Source of the DNA: Burkholderia sp. 9120
Lineage (GTDB): Bacteria > Pseudomonadota > Gammaproteobacteria > Burkholderiales > Burkholderiaceae
Direction: 5' to 3'
Assembly: GCF_000745015.1 (NCBI RefSeq)
Contig: NZ_JQNA01000001.1
Coordinates: forward strand, 1,116,001-1,180,000
DNA length: 64,000 nt
This document shows, piece after piece, positions 9,998-19,895 of this stretch. The position numbers and the translations under genes were made by a program. Numbering within the stretch: the first letter of the stretch is position 1; the number at the start of each line of letters is the position of its first letter. The notes under the pieces were generated by a model that worked only from the letters and a program-made list of their open reading frames with translations, had not been told where the DNA came from and searched no databases.

Positions 9998-10747
9998 TTA
10001 CGACATGTACATTCCGCCGTTCACATGCAAAGTCGTGCCGGTGATATAGCCCGCTTGGGGCGATGCCAGGAACACGACAGCGTGCGCGATATCTTCCGGG
10101 CTGCCCAGACGGCCGAGCGGAATTTGCGCCTTCAGCGCCGTTTGCTGCTCTTCCGGCAGGGTCTTGGTCATGTCGGTATCGATGAAGCCCGGCGCGACGC
10201 AATTCACGGTGATGCCGCGGCTGCCGATCTCGCGTGCCAGCGCGCGCGTCATGCCCGCCACGCCCGCTTTCGCGGCCGCGTAGTTGACCTGCCCCGCGTT
10301 GCCGGCCGAGCCGACCACCGACGTGATGTTGATGATGCGGCCACCTCGCGCCTTCATCATGGGGCGCAGCACCGCGCGCGACAAACGGAAGACCGACTTG
10401 AGGTTCGTGTCGACCACCGCGTCCCAATCGTCGTCCTTCATACGCATGGCCAGCTGGTCCTGCGTGATGCCGGCGTTGTTCACCAGCACGTGCAGCGCGC
10501 CGAACTCCTTCACCGTGCCGTCGATCAGCGCTTCGGCCGCGGCCGCGTCATTGACGTTGAGCACCGCGCCACGACCGTTCACGCCGGCCGCGTTAAACGC
10601 TTCCGTGATCGCGGCCGCGCCGCTTTCGCTGGTCGCCGTGCCGATGACCGTCGCGCCCTGGCGCGCCAGTTCCATCGCGATCGCACGGCCGATGCCGCGC
10701 GATGCGCCCGTCACGATTGCGATCTGCTTGTCGAGAGTCTTTTCCAT
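9998..10747 (-). CDS. fabG: 3-oxoacyl-ACP reductase
   Basis: NADPH-dependent short-chain dehydrogenase that reduces beta-ketoacyl-ACP. 249 residues. The nucleotide loop is TGASRGIGRA (residues 13-22), the NAG motif is at 91-93, and the catalytic set is Ser143, Tyr156 and Lys160 (VNYAAAKAG). It sits between fabD and acpP, the canonical order. Confidence 0.97.
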   Translation of the reverse strand: MEKTLDKQIAIVTGASRGIGRAIAMELARQGATVIGTATSESGAAAITEAFNAAGVNGRGAVLNVNDAAAAEALIDGTVKEFGALHVLVNNAGITQDQLAMRMKDDDWDAVVDTNLKSVFRLSRAVLRPMMKARGGRIINITSVVGSAGNAGQVNYAAAKAGVAGMTRALAREIGSRGITVNCVAPGFIDTDMTKTLPEEQQTALKAQIPLGRLGSPEDIAHAVVFLASPQAGYITGTTLHVNGGMYMS

Positions 10748-10847
10748 CTGTCAGTCCGAATGCCCTTCGGAGGGCTGATTGATTGCTGATGCAGCGTCCT
10801 GATGCCGCGCTTCGGCGCCCGTTGCCGGGCAACTTGCGAAGCGGCGT

Positions 10848-11783
10848 TCAGCCTGCCGTCACGAGCTTGAGCGTTTCTTCGAGCGAAGCCGGATCGAACA
10901 CCGAAGCGCCGATCAGATTGCCGTCAATACGCTTGGTCAAACCCGCAAGGACCTTGCCAGGACCGCATTCGATCACATGCGTGACGCCCTGAGCCGCGAT
11001 CGCCTGTACGCTTTCGACCCAGCGCACCGCACCAGCCGCCTGGCGCACCAGCGCATCTTTGATCTGAGCCGGCTCGTTGACGATGGCGACGTCGACGTTA
11101 TTGATGACCGGAATCGCCGGCACCAGCACGTTGACGCTGGCCAGATACTCGCGCAGTTGGTCCGAAGCCGGCTTGAGCAGCGACGAGTGGAACGGCGCCG
11201 ACACCGGCAGCGGCAACGCACGCTTGGCGCCCTTCGCCTTGGCGACTTCGCAGGCCTTCTCGACCGCCGCCTTGTGGCCCGCGATCACGACTTGCGACGG
11301 CGCGTTGAAATTGACCGCTTCCACGACACCCGCAATCGACGCTTCGGCGCACACTGTGCGAACCGTGTCGTCGTCGAGGCCGAGAATCGCGGCCATGCCG
11401 CCTTCGCCGACCGGCACCGCCGTTTGCATGGCTTGCGCGCGGAAGCGCACGAGCGGCACGGCGTCGCGGAACGCGAGCGCGCCGGCAGCAACCAGCGCCG
11501 TATATTCGCCGAGGCTATGACCGGCGACGATCGCCGGCTGCGGGCCGCCCGCCTGCTGCCACGCGCGATAAATCGCGTATGCGGCGGTCAGCATGACCGG
11601 CTGGGTATTGGTGGTGAGATTCAGATCTTCGACCGGGCCTTCGGCGATCAGCTTGCCGAGGTCCTGATTGAGCGCGTCGGAGGCTTCCTGAACCGTCTCG
11701 CGCACGATCGCGTGATCGGCGAATGCGTTGAGCATGCCGACCGTCTGCGAACCCTGCCCAGGAAAAACGAACGCAAATTTCAT
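10848..11783 (-). CDS. fabD: Malonyl-CoA:ACP transacylase
   Basis: Loads malonyl groups onto ACP. 311 residues, with FPGQGSQTVGML at the N-terminus, the nucleophile elbow AGHSLGEYTAL (Ser90) and the catalytic histidine in SAPFHSSLLKP near residue 200. It lies between fabH and fabG on the same strand. Confidence 0.97.
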   Translation of the reverse strand: MKFAFVFPGQGSQTVGMLNAFADHAIVRETVQEASDALNQDLGKLIAEGPVEDLNLTTNTQPVMLTAAYAIYRAWQQAGGPQPAIVAGHSLGEYTALVAAGALAFRDAVPLVRFRAQAMQTAVPVGEGGMAAILGLDDDTVRTVCAEASIAGVVEAVNFNAPSQVVIAGHKAAVEKACEVAKAKGAKRALPLPVSAPFHSSLLKPASDQLREYLASVNVLVPAIPVINNVDVAIVNEPAQIKDALVRQAAGAVRWVESVQAIAAQGVTHVIECGPGKVLAGLTKRIDGNLIGASVFDPASLEETLKLVTAG

Positions 11784-11896
11784 AACGTCCCCAAAATCGA
11801 TTGAGTCAGATGTGGGTGGCGCGCGGCGCGGACATCAAACGATATCGCGCCGGCGCACTCGGGCGCCACTAGCGGCGCCCCGGCGTGTCGCCGCTA

Positions 11897-12886
11897 TCAG
11901 TAGCGAATGACCGACGCGCCCCACGTAAAGCCGCCGCCGACGCCTTCGATCAGCACGTTCTGGCCGCGCTTGATGCGGCCGTCGCGCACCGCAACGTCGA
12001 ATGCGAGCGGAATGGACGCAGCCGACGTATTGCCGTGCTCGCCCACCGTGACGACCATGCGTTCCTGCGGCAAGCCGAGCTTGCGGCAAGTGCTTTGCAT
12101 GATGCGGATATTGGCCTGGTGCGGAATCAGCCAATCGATCTGCTCGGCCGACAGATTCGCCTTGGCGAGCGCCTCGACCGCGACCTTTTCGAGCACGTTG
12201 ACGGCGAGCTTGAACACCGCCTGGCCGTCCATGTGCAGAAACGCGCTGCCTTCGATCACGCCGCCGTTCACATTGCCCGGCGTGCAGAGAATGTTCGAAT
12301 GGCTGCCGTCGGCGTGCAAGGCGCTAGCCAGCACGCCCGGTTCGTCGGACGCCTGCAGGATCACCGCGCCGGCGCCGTCGCCGAACAGCACGCAGGTGGT
12401 GCGGTCCTTGAAATCGAGAATGCGCGAGAAGGTCTCGGCGCCGATCACCAGCGCCGTGCGATGCTGGCCGCTGCGAATGAAGCTGTCTGCCGTGGCGACC
12501 GCGTAGGCGAAGCCGGAACAGACCGCCTGCACGTCGAACGCCGCGCCGTGGTTCTTGATGCCGAGCTTGTTCTGCAACAGACACGCCGTGCTCGGAAACA
12601 CGAAGTCAGGCGTGGAAGTGGCAACGATGATCAGGTCGATGGATTGCGGATCGACGTCCGCCGCTTCGATCGCGCGCTGTGCGGCGATCAGCGCGAGGTC
12701 GCTGGTGGCCACATCGGGCTCGGCGAAGTGACGCGCATGGATGCCCGTACGGGCGACGATCCATTCGTCGCTGGTCTCGACGCCTTGGCGGGCGAGACGT
12801 TCAGCCAGATCCTGATTGGTGACGCGCCCGGGCGGCAGGTAGCTGCCGGTGCCCAGCACGCGGGAATAAATTGTCGATTGAGCCAT
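11897..12886 (-). CDS. fabH: Beta-ketoacyl-ACP synthase III
   Basis: Initiates fatty-acid synthesis by condensing acetyl-CoA with malonyl-ACP. 329 residues. The nucleophile is Cys123 in [10 protein letters not shown]; the catalytic His is in [10 protein letters not shown] and the Asn in [10 protein letters not shown]. Its ATG shares one base with the plsX stop codon, so the two are translationally coupled. Confidence 0.97.
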   Translation of the reverse strand: MAQSTIYSRVLGTGSYLPPGRVTNQDLAERLARQGVETSDEWIVARTGIHARHFAEPDVATSDLALIAAQRAIEAADVDPQSIDLIIVATSTPDFVFPSTACLLQNKLGIKNHGAAFDVQAVCSGFAYAVATADSFIRSGQHRTALVIGAETFSRILDFKDRTTCVLFGDGAGAVILQASDEPGVLASALHADGSHSNILCTPGNVNGGVIEGSAFLHMDGQAVFKLAVNVLEKVAVEALAKANLSAEQIDWLIPHQANIRIMQSTCRKLGLPQERMVVTVGEHGNTSAASIPLAFDVAVRDGRIKRGQNVLIEGVGGGFTWGASVIRY

Positions 12887-13992
12887 TATGCCTTCGAGGA
12901 TTGCGCAGCGTAGGGCTCGGCCGGCTGGCCTGCGATCGGGCTTGCGTGACCCGCACCACTCGCGTCGCGCGCCGCCTGTTCGAGAGAACCCGCGTTCTCT
13001 TCCATTGCTCGCGCAAGGCGTTCCAGCACGCCGTTTTTGACGGCATCATACCCGCGTTTGATAGCCCACTCAAACCCGTAGGCGTCAGCCGACCCGTGAC
13101 TTTTTATCACAAGGCCACGCAGGCCGAGCAGCGCGGCGCCGTTGTACTGCCGGTGATCCACGCGCTTCTTGAAGCGCATCAATACCGGCAAAGCGAGCAC
13201 TGCCATCACCTTGGTGAGCCACGAACGGCCGAACTCTTCCTTGATGATGTCGTTGAGCATCTGTGCGAGGCCTTCCGACGTCTTCAACGCGACGTTACCC
13301 ACGAAACCATCGCAGACGATCACGTCGACCGTGCCCTTGAAGATGTCGTTGCCTTCCACGTTACCGTGAAAGTTGAGTGTACTCGCGCGCAACAGTTCGC
13401 CGGCACGCTTGATGGTGTCGTTGCCCTTGATGACTTCTTCGCCGATGTTGAGCAGCCCGATGGTAGGCCGCTCCTTGCCTTCGAGCGCCGACACGAGCGC
13501 GTGCCCCATCTCCGCGAACTGCAGCAGATGCTGCGGTTCGCAGTCGACGTTGGCGCCCAGGTCGAGCATCGTCGTATAGCCGTCGGGGTTGGGCAGAGCA
13601 AACGCGATGGCCGGGCGTTCAATGCCCGACAGCGTTTTCAGCACATAGCGCGAGACCGCCATCAGTGCGCCGGTGTTGCCGGCGGAAACGCAGGCTTGCG
13701 CCTCGCCTTCCTTGACGCGGTTCAGCGCAACGCGCATGGATGAATCTTTTTTCTTGCGCAGCGCGACTTCAACCGAATCGTCCATGGCGACGATTTCGGA
13801 AGCGGGGACGACGGTCAGCGCCGGCAGGTCTTGTGCCTTCAACTTCTTCAACTGCGCACGAATCGCACCTTCAATGCCAACGAGCAGCAGTTGCGCGTCG
13901 GGATGCGAACGAACGAAGTTAACGGCAGCGGGAACGGTCACGGACGGGCCGTGGTCGCCTCCCATGCAATCTATCGTGAGCTTTACTGTCAT
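12886..13992 (-). CDS. plsX: Phosphate acyltransferase PlsX
   Basis: Converts acyl-ACP to acyl phosphate, the first step of glycerophospholipid synthesis in the PlsX/Y pathway. 368 residues starting [16 protein letters not shown], the family signature. The alanine-rich C-terminal tail of about 20 residues is unlike E. coli but common in Burkholderia. It is followed directly by fabH (TAATG overlap) and preceded by rpmF, matching the conserved rpmF-plsX-fab arrangement. Confidence 0.97.
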   Translation of the reverse strand: MTVKLTIDCMGGDHGPSVTVPAAVNFVRSHPDAQLLLVGIEGAIRAQLKKLKAQDLPALTVVPASEIVAMDDSVEVALRKKKDSSMRVALNRVKEGEAQACVSAGNTGALMAVSRYVLKTLSGIERPAIAFALPNPDGYTTMLDLGANVDCEPQHLLQFAEMGHALVSALEGKERPTIGLLNIGEEVIKGNDTIKRAGELLRASTLNFHGNVEGNDIFKGTVDVIVCDGFVGNVALKTSEGLAQMLNDIIKEEFGRSWLTKVMAVLALPVLMRFKKRVDHRQYNGAALLGLRGLVIKSHGSADAYGFEWAIKRGYDAVKNGVLERLARAMEENAGSLEQAARDASGAGHASPIAGQPAEPYAAQSSKA

Positions 13993-14063
13993 GGAGTGCG
14001 ACGAATTTCAGGCGCCCTGCATGGGATCGCAGAAAGCACTAAAGCGCCAGGTGCGACCGACGC

Positions 14064-14093
14064 AAAAAAGCGGCAGTTGAATGCCGCCTTTTT
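14064..14093 (-). terminator. Hairpin with T-tract between rpmF and plsX
   Basis: GCGGCA (70-75) pairs with TGCCGC (82-87) around a six-base loop. It is flanked by six A on the left and five T on the right, so it reads as an intrinsic terminator on both strands. On the minus strand it would stop or attenuate rpmF transcripts before plsX. Confidence 0.6.
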
Positions 14094-14163
14094 GCCGAGC
14101 CGGGAAAATGTCAAGCGAGCCGATCGCCACGCGAAACGCCGAAGGGCGCAACGCAGTGAACGA

Positions 14164-14343
14164 TTAGTCGTTCTTCGTCTTGACGACTTTCTTGCCGCGA
14201 TAGTAGCCGTTCGGGCTAACGTGGTGACGCAGATGCACTTCGCCCGTGCTCGGTTCCACGGCCAGCGGCGCTGCCGTCAGGAAATCGTGCGAACGGTGCA
14301 TGCCGCGCTTCGACGGCGACTTCTTGTTTTGCTGAACTGCCAT
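14164..14343 (-). CDS. rpmF: 50S ribosomal protein L32
   Basis: A 59-residue basic protein, [20 protein letters not shown] at its N-terminus and [14 protein letters not shown] at its C-terminus. This is the L32 pattern without zinc cysteines. It sits between the YceD-like gene and plsX as in most proteobacteria. A TTAGGAG ribosome site precedes the ATG. Confidence 0.97.
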
Positions 14344-14444
14344 GACTAACTCCTAAAAATTTTCCGAATTCTAACACAGCCCGATCGGGTCTCCGCCACT
14401 GGCCGAATGGCCAATGCGCCCGCATCGCGCAACCACGCAACTGT

Positions 14445-15089
14445 TTAGTGCTTCTTGTCGTCCGGCTCACCGCGCTTGAGACTTTCGAGCGCCGCGAACG
14501 GATTGGGCCGCTCAGGCTCATCGCCCTCGCCAGCCTCGTCCGACTCGGCTTCGTTGCCCTCGCCTTCTGCTCCGGCCACACCAGAGACGAGGCTCTCGTG
14601 CACTTCGGGGCAGACTTCGTGCTTGGGCACGACCGGCAACGAAAGCAGCAACTCGTCTTCGATCAAGTCGATGAGATCGAACTGGCGCGAACCCACGATC
14701 ACTTCGACTTCATCCTCGTCGAGCGGAAACTCTTCGGCTTCCGCCTCAGTGTTGACGATCCGATAAGTTGCGTCGACGTCGAATGCCTGCAAATACGGTG
14801 TCATGCACCGCTGACATTCGAGCCATGCGGCGCCGTGAATCGCCAACCTCAGATAAGGCTGCGGACCCTCGGTGCCGTCGTCCTGCAATTCCGGCTGCGT
14901 CGTGCCTTCGGCTTGCCAGGTGAACGCGGTGTCGCGGTCTGGCGCTTCTGCCGGGACTTCGTTTAACATGCGCGGCAGTTGCGAGACGCGCACGACACCC
15001 GCGGCCTGACGCCCACTCCGCGCAAATTCGAACAGATCGAGATCGTGCGGGTCGGACAGACCAGCAGGGTTGCCAGGATGTTGAGTCAT
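14445..15089 (-). CDS. yceD: YceD/DUF177 large-subunit rRNA accumulation protein
   Basis: 214 residues from the ATG at 15089, which has AGGAG eight bases upstream; an upstream in-frame extension lacks support. The DUF177 pattern includes LECQRCMTPYLQAFDV near residue 95 and a strongly acidic second half with an EVCPEVHESLVSG segment. DUF177 proteins affect 23S rRNA abundance and are almost always encoded next to rpmF, as here (101 bp gap). Confidence 0.88.
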   Translation of the reverse strand: MTQHPGNPAGLSDPHDLDLFEFARSGRQAAGVVRVSQLPRMLNEVPAEAPDRDTAFTWQAEGTTQPELQDDGTEGPQPYLRLAIHGAAWLECQRCMTPYLQAFDVDATYRIVNTEAEAEEFPLDEDEVEVIVGSRQFDLIDLIEDELLLSLPVVPKHEVCPEVHESLVSGVAGAEGEGNEAESDEAGEGDEPERPNPFAALESLKRGEPDDKKH

Positions 15090-15324
15090 GTGCGCTCCTG
15101 CGTCGGCAAGGATTTCGCCGGGGTAAATCGGTTCGCAAACAGCCTGTAAGCACTGGAGATTCGTACACACAAGTTGTACGCACCCAGCCCCACCCAGCGC
15201 AAGCATACCGATGAAAAGCCGGAAATCATATCCGTTTTGTCTTTTCGAGTCAAACACTTAAGCCCGTACCTGCGCACATTTCGCGCAACCCCGTACGCCC
15301 CGCCTCCCTAGCCGTTGATTGACC

Positions 15325-15939
15325 ATGTCAAATTCCCTCAATCGCCCGCCACGCCTGATTCTGGCGTCGAGTTCGCCGTACCGTCGCGAGTTGCTCGAAC
15401 GCCTGCGCGTGCCGTTCGACGTCGTCGTGCCCGCCATCGACGAGACGCCGCTTGCCGGCGAAACGCCCGAAGTCACCGCGCTGCGACTCGCCGAAGCCAA
15501 GGCTCGCGCGGTAGCCGACAAGCTCGGCGCGAATGAAGCCGCGCTCGTGATCGGCTCCGACCAGGTCGCCACTTACGACGGCCTGCAGATCGGCAAGCCC
15601 GGCACGCACGACAAGGCGCTCGCCCAATTACAGGCGATGCGCGGCCGCGAAGTGCTATTTCATAGCGCGTTGTGCCTGTTCGACAACCGCTCGGGCGCGG
15701 CGCAAGCGCTCGACGTCATCACCCGCGTGCAATTCCGCGACTTGCCGGACGCTTCGCTGGAAGCGTATCTGCGCGCCGAAACGCCGTACGACGTCGCCGG
15801 CAGCGCCAAATCCGAAGGGCTCGGCATTGCCTTGCTCGAATCCATCCACTCCGACGACCCTACCGCGCTCGTCGGCTTGCCATTAATTGCACTGTCGCGC
15901 ATGTTGCTCGCAGCGGGCTATCCACTTCTGGGGGCATAA
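15325..15939 (+). CDS. maf: Maf-like nucleotide pyrophosphatase (YceF type)
   Basis: House-cleaning nucleoside triphosphate pyrophosphatase of 204 residues. The N-terminal Maf signature LILASSSPYRRELLERL and the central VIGSDQVATYDG are intact, as are KPGTHDKA and the SAKSEGLGI motif. The association with rpmF/yceD suggests the YceF subfamily acting on m7GTP. It is divergent from yceD, and its stop is immediately followed by the ATG of the next gene. Confidence 0.92.
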   Translation: MSNSLNRPPRLILASSSPYRRELLERLRVPFDVVVPAIDETPLAGETPEVTALRLAEAKARAVADKLGANEAALVIGSDQVATYDGLQIGKPGTHDKALAQLQAMRGREVLFHSALCLFDNRSGAAQALDVITRVQFRDLPDASLEAYLRAETPYDVAGSAKSEGLGIALLESIHSDDPTALVGLPLIALSRMLLAAGYPLLGA

Positions 15940-16659
15940 ATGAGCGGCACGCTCTACCTGATTCCGAACACCCTGGGCGAAGGCGACGCCGACGCACTCG
16001 ACGCCGTCCTGCCCGCGCCCGTCAGGGCTCGCGCGGCGGCGCTTCAGTATTACATCGGCGAAAACGCGAAAACGACTCGCGCTTTCCTGAAGAAGGTCGG
16101 CACGGAACGGCCGATCCAGGACATCGAGATTCGCGAACTGAACGTCAACACGCCGGCCGGCGAGATCGACAAGCTGCTCGCGCCGCTGCTGGCCGGCACC
16201 GACGCGGGTCTCGTCTCCGAGGCCGGCTGCCCGGCGGTCGCGGATCCCGGCGCACTGCTGGTGCGGCGCGCGCATGAGCGCGGCGTCAAGGTGGTGCCGT
16301 TTGTCGGACCCAGTTCGATATTGCTGGCGCTGATGGCGTCGGGGCTCAATGGTCAGAGTTTTGCGTTTCACGGCTATCTGCCGGTCGACGCCGTTGAGCG
16401 GGCGAAACGTCTGCGTGAGCTGGAACAGCAGTCGCGCAAGGGCAAGCAGACGCAGATTTTTATCGAGACGCCGTATCGGAATCGTGCCCTGCTGGACACG
16501 TTACTCGCGACTTGCGCGCCGTCCACCCTGGTTTGCGTGGCGGTCGATCTGACGCTGGAGACGGAAACCATTGCCAGTCGAAGCGTGGCCGACTGGAAGA
16601 AGAAGCCCGCGCTCGATTTGCACAAGCGACCGGCTATTTTTCTGATTCTGGCCGTTTGA
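15940..16659 (+). CDS. RsmI-like SAM-dependent methyltransferase
   Basis: 239 residues of the tetrapyrrole-methylase/RsmI fold: GTLYLIPNTLGEG at the N-terminus, DAGLVSEAGCPAVADPGALLVRRAH (the RsmI SDAGtPxisDPG region) near residues 86-110, and VVPFVGPSSILLALMASGL. RsmI methylates C1402 ribose in 16S rRNA. This shorter paralog lacks the RsmI C-terminal region, so its exact target is uncertain. The ATG directly abuts the maf stop, implying one transcript. Confidence 0.8.
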   Translation: MSGTLYLIPNTLGEGDADALDAVLPAPVRARAAALQYYIGENAKTTRAFLKKVGTERPIQDIEIRELNVNTPAGEIDKLLAPLLAGTDAGLVSEAGCPAVADPGALLVRRAHERGVKVVPFVGPSSILLALMASGLNGQSFAFHGYLPVDAVERAKRLRELEQQSRKGKQTQIFIETPYRNRALLDTLLATCAPSTLVCVAVDLTLETETIASRSVADWKKKPALDLHKRPAIFLILAV

Positions 16660-16703
16660 TCCGCAACCGATAAAGCGGCAAACGCTCGCTGCAAACCCAC
16701 CAC

Positions 16704-16750
16704 ACAAAAAAAACCCCGCACGATCAGCATTCGATCGTGCGGGGCTTTTC
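16704..16750 (-). terminator. Strong intrinsic terminator of the rluC-sppA operon
   Basis: A perfect 12-bp stem, CCCCGCACGATC (16714-16725) with GATCGTGCGGGG (16733-16744), and a seven-base loop. Eight A on the left become U8 on the minus strand, giving a near-ideal terminator 38 bp after sppA. On the plus strand the tract is only TTTT, so it may also weakly terminate the methyltransferase transcript. Confidence 0.9.
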
Positions 16751-16787
16751 ACATCACATCGCACCGCTGGGCATCGCAAACGGCCGA

Positions 16788-17792
16788 TCAGCGCAGGCTC
16801 ATCTTCCCACCAAGCGCCATGGCATGCACCGCGCCACTACCCACCGCCGCGCCGAACTTGCGCGCAACGCGGTCCGTAATGCTCTCTTTCACCGTGTAGT
16901 CGACGATATCCGGCGCCTTGAAGAGATCGCGGGCGACGTAATCCGCGTCGCCGAAACCATCCGCCAAGCCTAGCTCCACGCTTTTTTGCCCGGTCCAGAA
17001 CAGACCCGAGAACATATCCGGCGTTTCATGCAGGCGCTTGCCGCGCCCTTGGCGCACGGCGTCGATGAATTGCGCGTGAATCTGATCGAGCATGTCTTGC
17101 GCATGTTCGTCCATCTTCGGCGTTTCCGGTGAGAACGGGTCGAAAAAGCCCTTGTTCTCACCCGATGTGTGCAGGCGCCGCTGAATCCCCAGCTTATCCA
17201 TCAGACCCGTGAAACCAAAGCTGTCCATCAGCACGCCAATCGAACCGACGATGCTTGCCTTGTCGACATAAATCTTGTCGGCGGCCGCGGCAGCGTAATA
17301 GCCACCCGACGCACACATGTCGCCGACCACCACGTACAGCGGAATCGACGGGTATTTAGCGCGCAACCGACGGATCTCGTTGTAGATAATGCCCGCCTGC
17401 ACCGGGCTGCCGCCCGGGCTATTGCAGCGCAGAATCACGCCCGCGGTGCCGGCGTCGTCGAACGCGCTTTCCAGCGCCGTGTTGATATCTTCGGCATTCG
17501 CGTTGGTATCAGCCGAGATTTCGCCGTCAAGCGCCACCATCGCCGTATGACGGCCGGTGGTCGCGACCTTGTCGCCGGAGAAATCGATCGCGCCCCAGAC
17601 CACCAGCAGCAGCACGATCAGAAACACGAACCGGAAAAAGATTTTCCAGCGCCGCGCCGCGCGCTGTTCGTTGATCGCCGCCAGCGCGATGCGCTCGAGC
17701 GCCGCGCGTTCCCAGCCGGGTTCATCGGCAGGCGATCGGGGGCGGCCTGTCAGGGACGGTTCCTTCGGCTCAGGAGTCAAATTGTCGGACAT
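16788..17792 (-). CDS. sppA: Signal peptide peptidase SppA-like S49 protease
   Basis: Membrane-anchored S49 serine protease of 334 residues, the short (36K) type. One membrane segment is at about residues 50-70. The catalytic serine is in DMCASGGYYAA (Ser162) and the likely lysine in SGENKGFFDPFSP (Lys214), the Ser-Lys dyad arrangement. It degrades cleaved signal peptides in the known systems. It is the last gene of a minus operon after rluC, a HAD phosphatase and a Rieske protein. Confidence 0.93.
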   Translation of the reverse strand: MSDNLTPEPKEPSLTGRPRSPADEPGWERAALERIALAAINEQRAARRWKIFFRFVFLIVLLLVVWGAIDFSGDKVATTGRHTAMVALDGEISADTNANAEDINTALESAFDDAGTAGVILRCNSPGGSPVQAGIIYNEIRRLRAKYPSIPLYVVVGDMCASGGYYAAAAADKIYVDKASIVGSIGVLMDSFGFTGLMDKLGIQRRLHTSGENKGFFDPFSPETPKMDEHAQDMLDQIHAQFIDAVRQGRGKRLHETPDMFSGLFWTGQKSVELGLADGFGDADYVARDLFKAPDIVDYTVKESITDRVARKFGAAVGSGAVHAMALGGKMSLR

Positions 17793-17822
17793 GCGGTGCA
17801 GTGGAAAGGTCGAAGAGGAAAG

Positions 17823-18221
17823 TCAGGGTGCGGCCGGACGCAGTTCGCCGTCGGGCAGCCAGAATACGGTGCGGCCTTCCGGCGTATCGCGTTCGTCCAC
17901 CTGGACGGCGCGCAATCTGCCGCCGCGGCACGGACCACCCATGCATTTGCCGGTATCAGGCGCGTAAATCGCGCCGTGCGTAGCGCACATCAAGTATAAA
18001 CCCGACGATTCGAAGAACTGCCCTTCGGCCCAGTCGAGTTCCATCGGCACATGCGCGCAGCGGTTCAGGTAGCCGTATGCCCGGCCATCATAGCGAACAA
18101 AAAACACCACGACGTCGCCACCGCCCAGCCTGGCGGCACGTCGCACGCCAATACCGCCGTCGACCAGTTCCTCGGACGCGCAAATGCGCACCGCGTCCGT
18201 TGCGGTGCCGACCGTGCTCAT
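17823..18221 (-). CDS. Rieske [2Fe-2S] protein
   Basis: 132 residues carrying the two Rieske ligand boxes: C-x-H in NRCAHVPMELDW and C-x-x-H in LMCATHGAIYAPDTG, 43-48 residues apart in order. No other domain is present, so it is a stand-alone ferredoxin-like Rieske protein rather than an oxygenase. Its start overlaps the HAD stop by four bases and sppA follows after 30 bp. The electron partner is unknown. Confidence 0.88.
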   Translation of the reverse strand: MSTVGTATDAVRICASEELVDGGIGVRRAARLGGGDVVVFFVRYDGRAYGYLNRCAHVPMELDWAEGQFFESSGLYLMCATHGAIYAPDTGKCMGGPCRGGRLRAVQVDERDTPEGRTVFWLPDGELRPAAP

Positions 18222-18877
18222 GCGTTCTCTCGTAGCCAGCCGGACAGCGCGCCCACGCTCGATGCGACGAACTTCGGCTCCAGCGCAGTCAACGAAGCCG
18301 CAGGATGCGCGCCATACGTGACACCAATACCGGCGACGCCCGCGTTGATCGCCATCTGCAGATCGTGCGTCGTATCGCCCACCATCACTGTCCGCGCCGG
18401 GTCCTGCCCCAGTTCGCGCGTCAGTTCATGCAGCATGGCCGGATGCGGCTTCGAGAACGTCTCGTCGGCGCAGCGGGTGCCGTCGAACAGGCTGGTGAGG
18501 CGCGACTGGTCGAGCGCGCGGTTCAGCCCGACGCGGCTTTTGCCCGTCGCCACGGCCAGCAGATAACCCTGATCGCGCAACTCCTGCAACATTTCGCGCA
18601 CGCCGACGAACAACTCGGTGGTCTGATCCTTCACCAGATAGTGGAAGCGATAGCGCTCGGCGAGCCGCGGGTAATCCGCCGGATCGAGCGTGGGCGCGGC
18701 GATCTGCAGCGCGTCGCGCAGGCCGAGGCCGATCACGTAGCTGGCGGCTTCGTCGGCGGGAACCGGCAGGCCGAGATCGCGGCAGGCGGACTGGATGCTG
18801 CGCGTGATGTGCGCGGTCGAATCCATCAACGTCCCGTCCCAGTCGAAGACGATCAGATCAAATTGCTCTCTAGCCAT
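18218..18877 (-). CDS. HAD-IA family hydrolase, phosphoglycolate-phosphatase-like
   Basis: 219 residues from the ATG at 18877, which overlaps the end of rluC by eight bases. All four HAD motifs are present: FDWDGTLMDST, VATGKSR, KPHPAM and MVGDTTHDLQMA. This organisation is typical of the Gph/HAD-IA group found after rluC in betaproteobacteria. The substrate is not determined; phosphoglycolate phosphatase activity is inference. Confidence 0.87.
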   Translation of the reverse strand: MAREQFDLIVFDWDGTLMDSTAHITRSIQSACRDLGLPVPADEAASYVIGLGLRDALQIAAPTLDPADYPRLAERYRFHYLVKDQTTELFVGVREMLQELRDQGYLLAVATGKSRVGLNRALDQSRLTSLFDGTRCADETFSKPHPAMLHELTRELGQDPARTVMVGDTTHDLQMAINAGVAGIGVTYGAHPAASLTALEPKFVASSVGALSGWLRENA

Positions 18878-19895
18878 GCGGTGTCGTCTCCGGGTTTGAC
18901 CCATTTCGTAATTCGTTGAGCTGCGCGACGAAGCTGCGGCACTCGGCCGGCAACGGCGCCTCGAACTGAATCGACTCGCCGGTTGCCGGGTGCGTAAGCT
19001 TCAGCCGGTAGGCGTGCAGGAACATGCGCTTGAGGCCCGGCTTCGCGTTGGCGCGCGCCAGCGCCTTGTTCAGCGCGAAATCGCCGTATTTGGCATCGCC
19101 GACGATCGGCAGTTCCAGATGCTGCAAATGGACGCGAATCTGGTGCGTGCGGCCAGTCTTGAGTTCCGCCTCGAGCAGCGCGTACTCCAGCCAGCGGTCG
19201 ATCAGATTGAACACCGTATGCGACGCCAGGCCGTCCGCCTGCACGCGCACGCGGCGCTCGCCGTCCGCGGTCAGATACTTGTGCAGCGGCTCCTTGACCG
19301 CCCGGCGACGGCCCCAATCGCTCGCCCACTCACCGTGAACGCAAGCATAGTAGCGCTTATCCATCTTGTTCTCGCGAATCTGCTCATGCAGGTTGACGAG
19401 CGCCGTGCGCTTCTTGGCCAGCATCAGAATGCCGGACGTTTCGCGATCCAGGCGATGCACCAGTTCGAGGAATTTCGCTTGCGGCCGCGCCGAACGCATC
19501 TGCTCGATCACGCCGAAGGCCACGCCGCTGCCGCCGTGGACCGCCACGCCGGCCGGTTTATCGATCACGAGCATGTGCTCGTCTTCAAAAATGATCTTGA
19601 AGTCCGCGCTCGGCACCGGCGCGTGAGCCGCCGCCTCGTTCGGCTGAGCAACGCGAATGGGCGGCACGCGCACCAGATCGCCAAGCTCGAGACGGTACTG
19701 CGCGTCTATCCGGCCCTTATTCACACGCACTTCCCCGCTGCGCAGGATGCGATAAATATGGCTTTTTGGCACGCCTTTACAGACGCGCAACAGGAAGTTG
19801 TCGATGCGCTGTCCGGCCGCGCTGTCGTCGATCTCGATCATCGAGACCTGGTCGCTTGCGACCGATTTCTGGGATATTTTGCCTAACTCTTTCAT
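18870..19895 (-). CDS. rluC: 23S rRNA pseudouridine(955/2504/2580) synthase
   Basis: 341-residue pseudouridine synthase with an N-terminal S4 domain (about residues 25-85, IDNFLLRVCKGVPKSHIYRILR) and the catalytic-aspartate motif VHRLDRETSGILMLAKK near residue 145. The tail GRTHQIRVHLQHL matches RluC/RluD. The location opposite rne is the same as in E. coli (rne-rluC divergent), which supports RluC over RluD. Confidence 0.94.
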   Translation of the reverse strand: MKELGKISQKSVASDQVSMIEIDDSAAGQRIDNFLLRVCKGVPKSHIYRILRSGEVRVNKGRIDAQYRLELGDLVRVPPIRVAQPNEAAAHAPVPSADFKIIFEDEHMLVIDKPAGVAVHGGSGVAFGVIEQMRSARPQAKFLELVHRLDRETSGILMLAKKRTALVNLHEQIRENKMDKRYYACVHGEWASDWGRRRAVKEPLHKYLTADGERRVRVQADGLASHTVFNLIDRWLEYALLEAELKTGRTHQIRVHLQHLELPIVGDAKYGDFALNKALARANAKPGLKRMFLHAYRLKLTHPATGESIQFEAPLPAECRSFVAQLNELRNGSNPETTPHG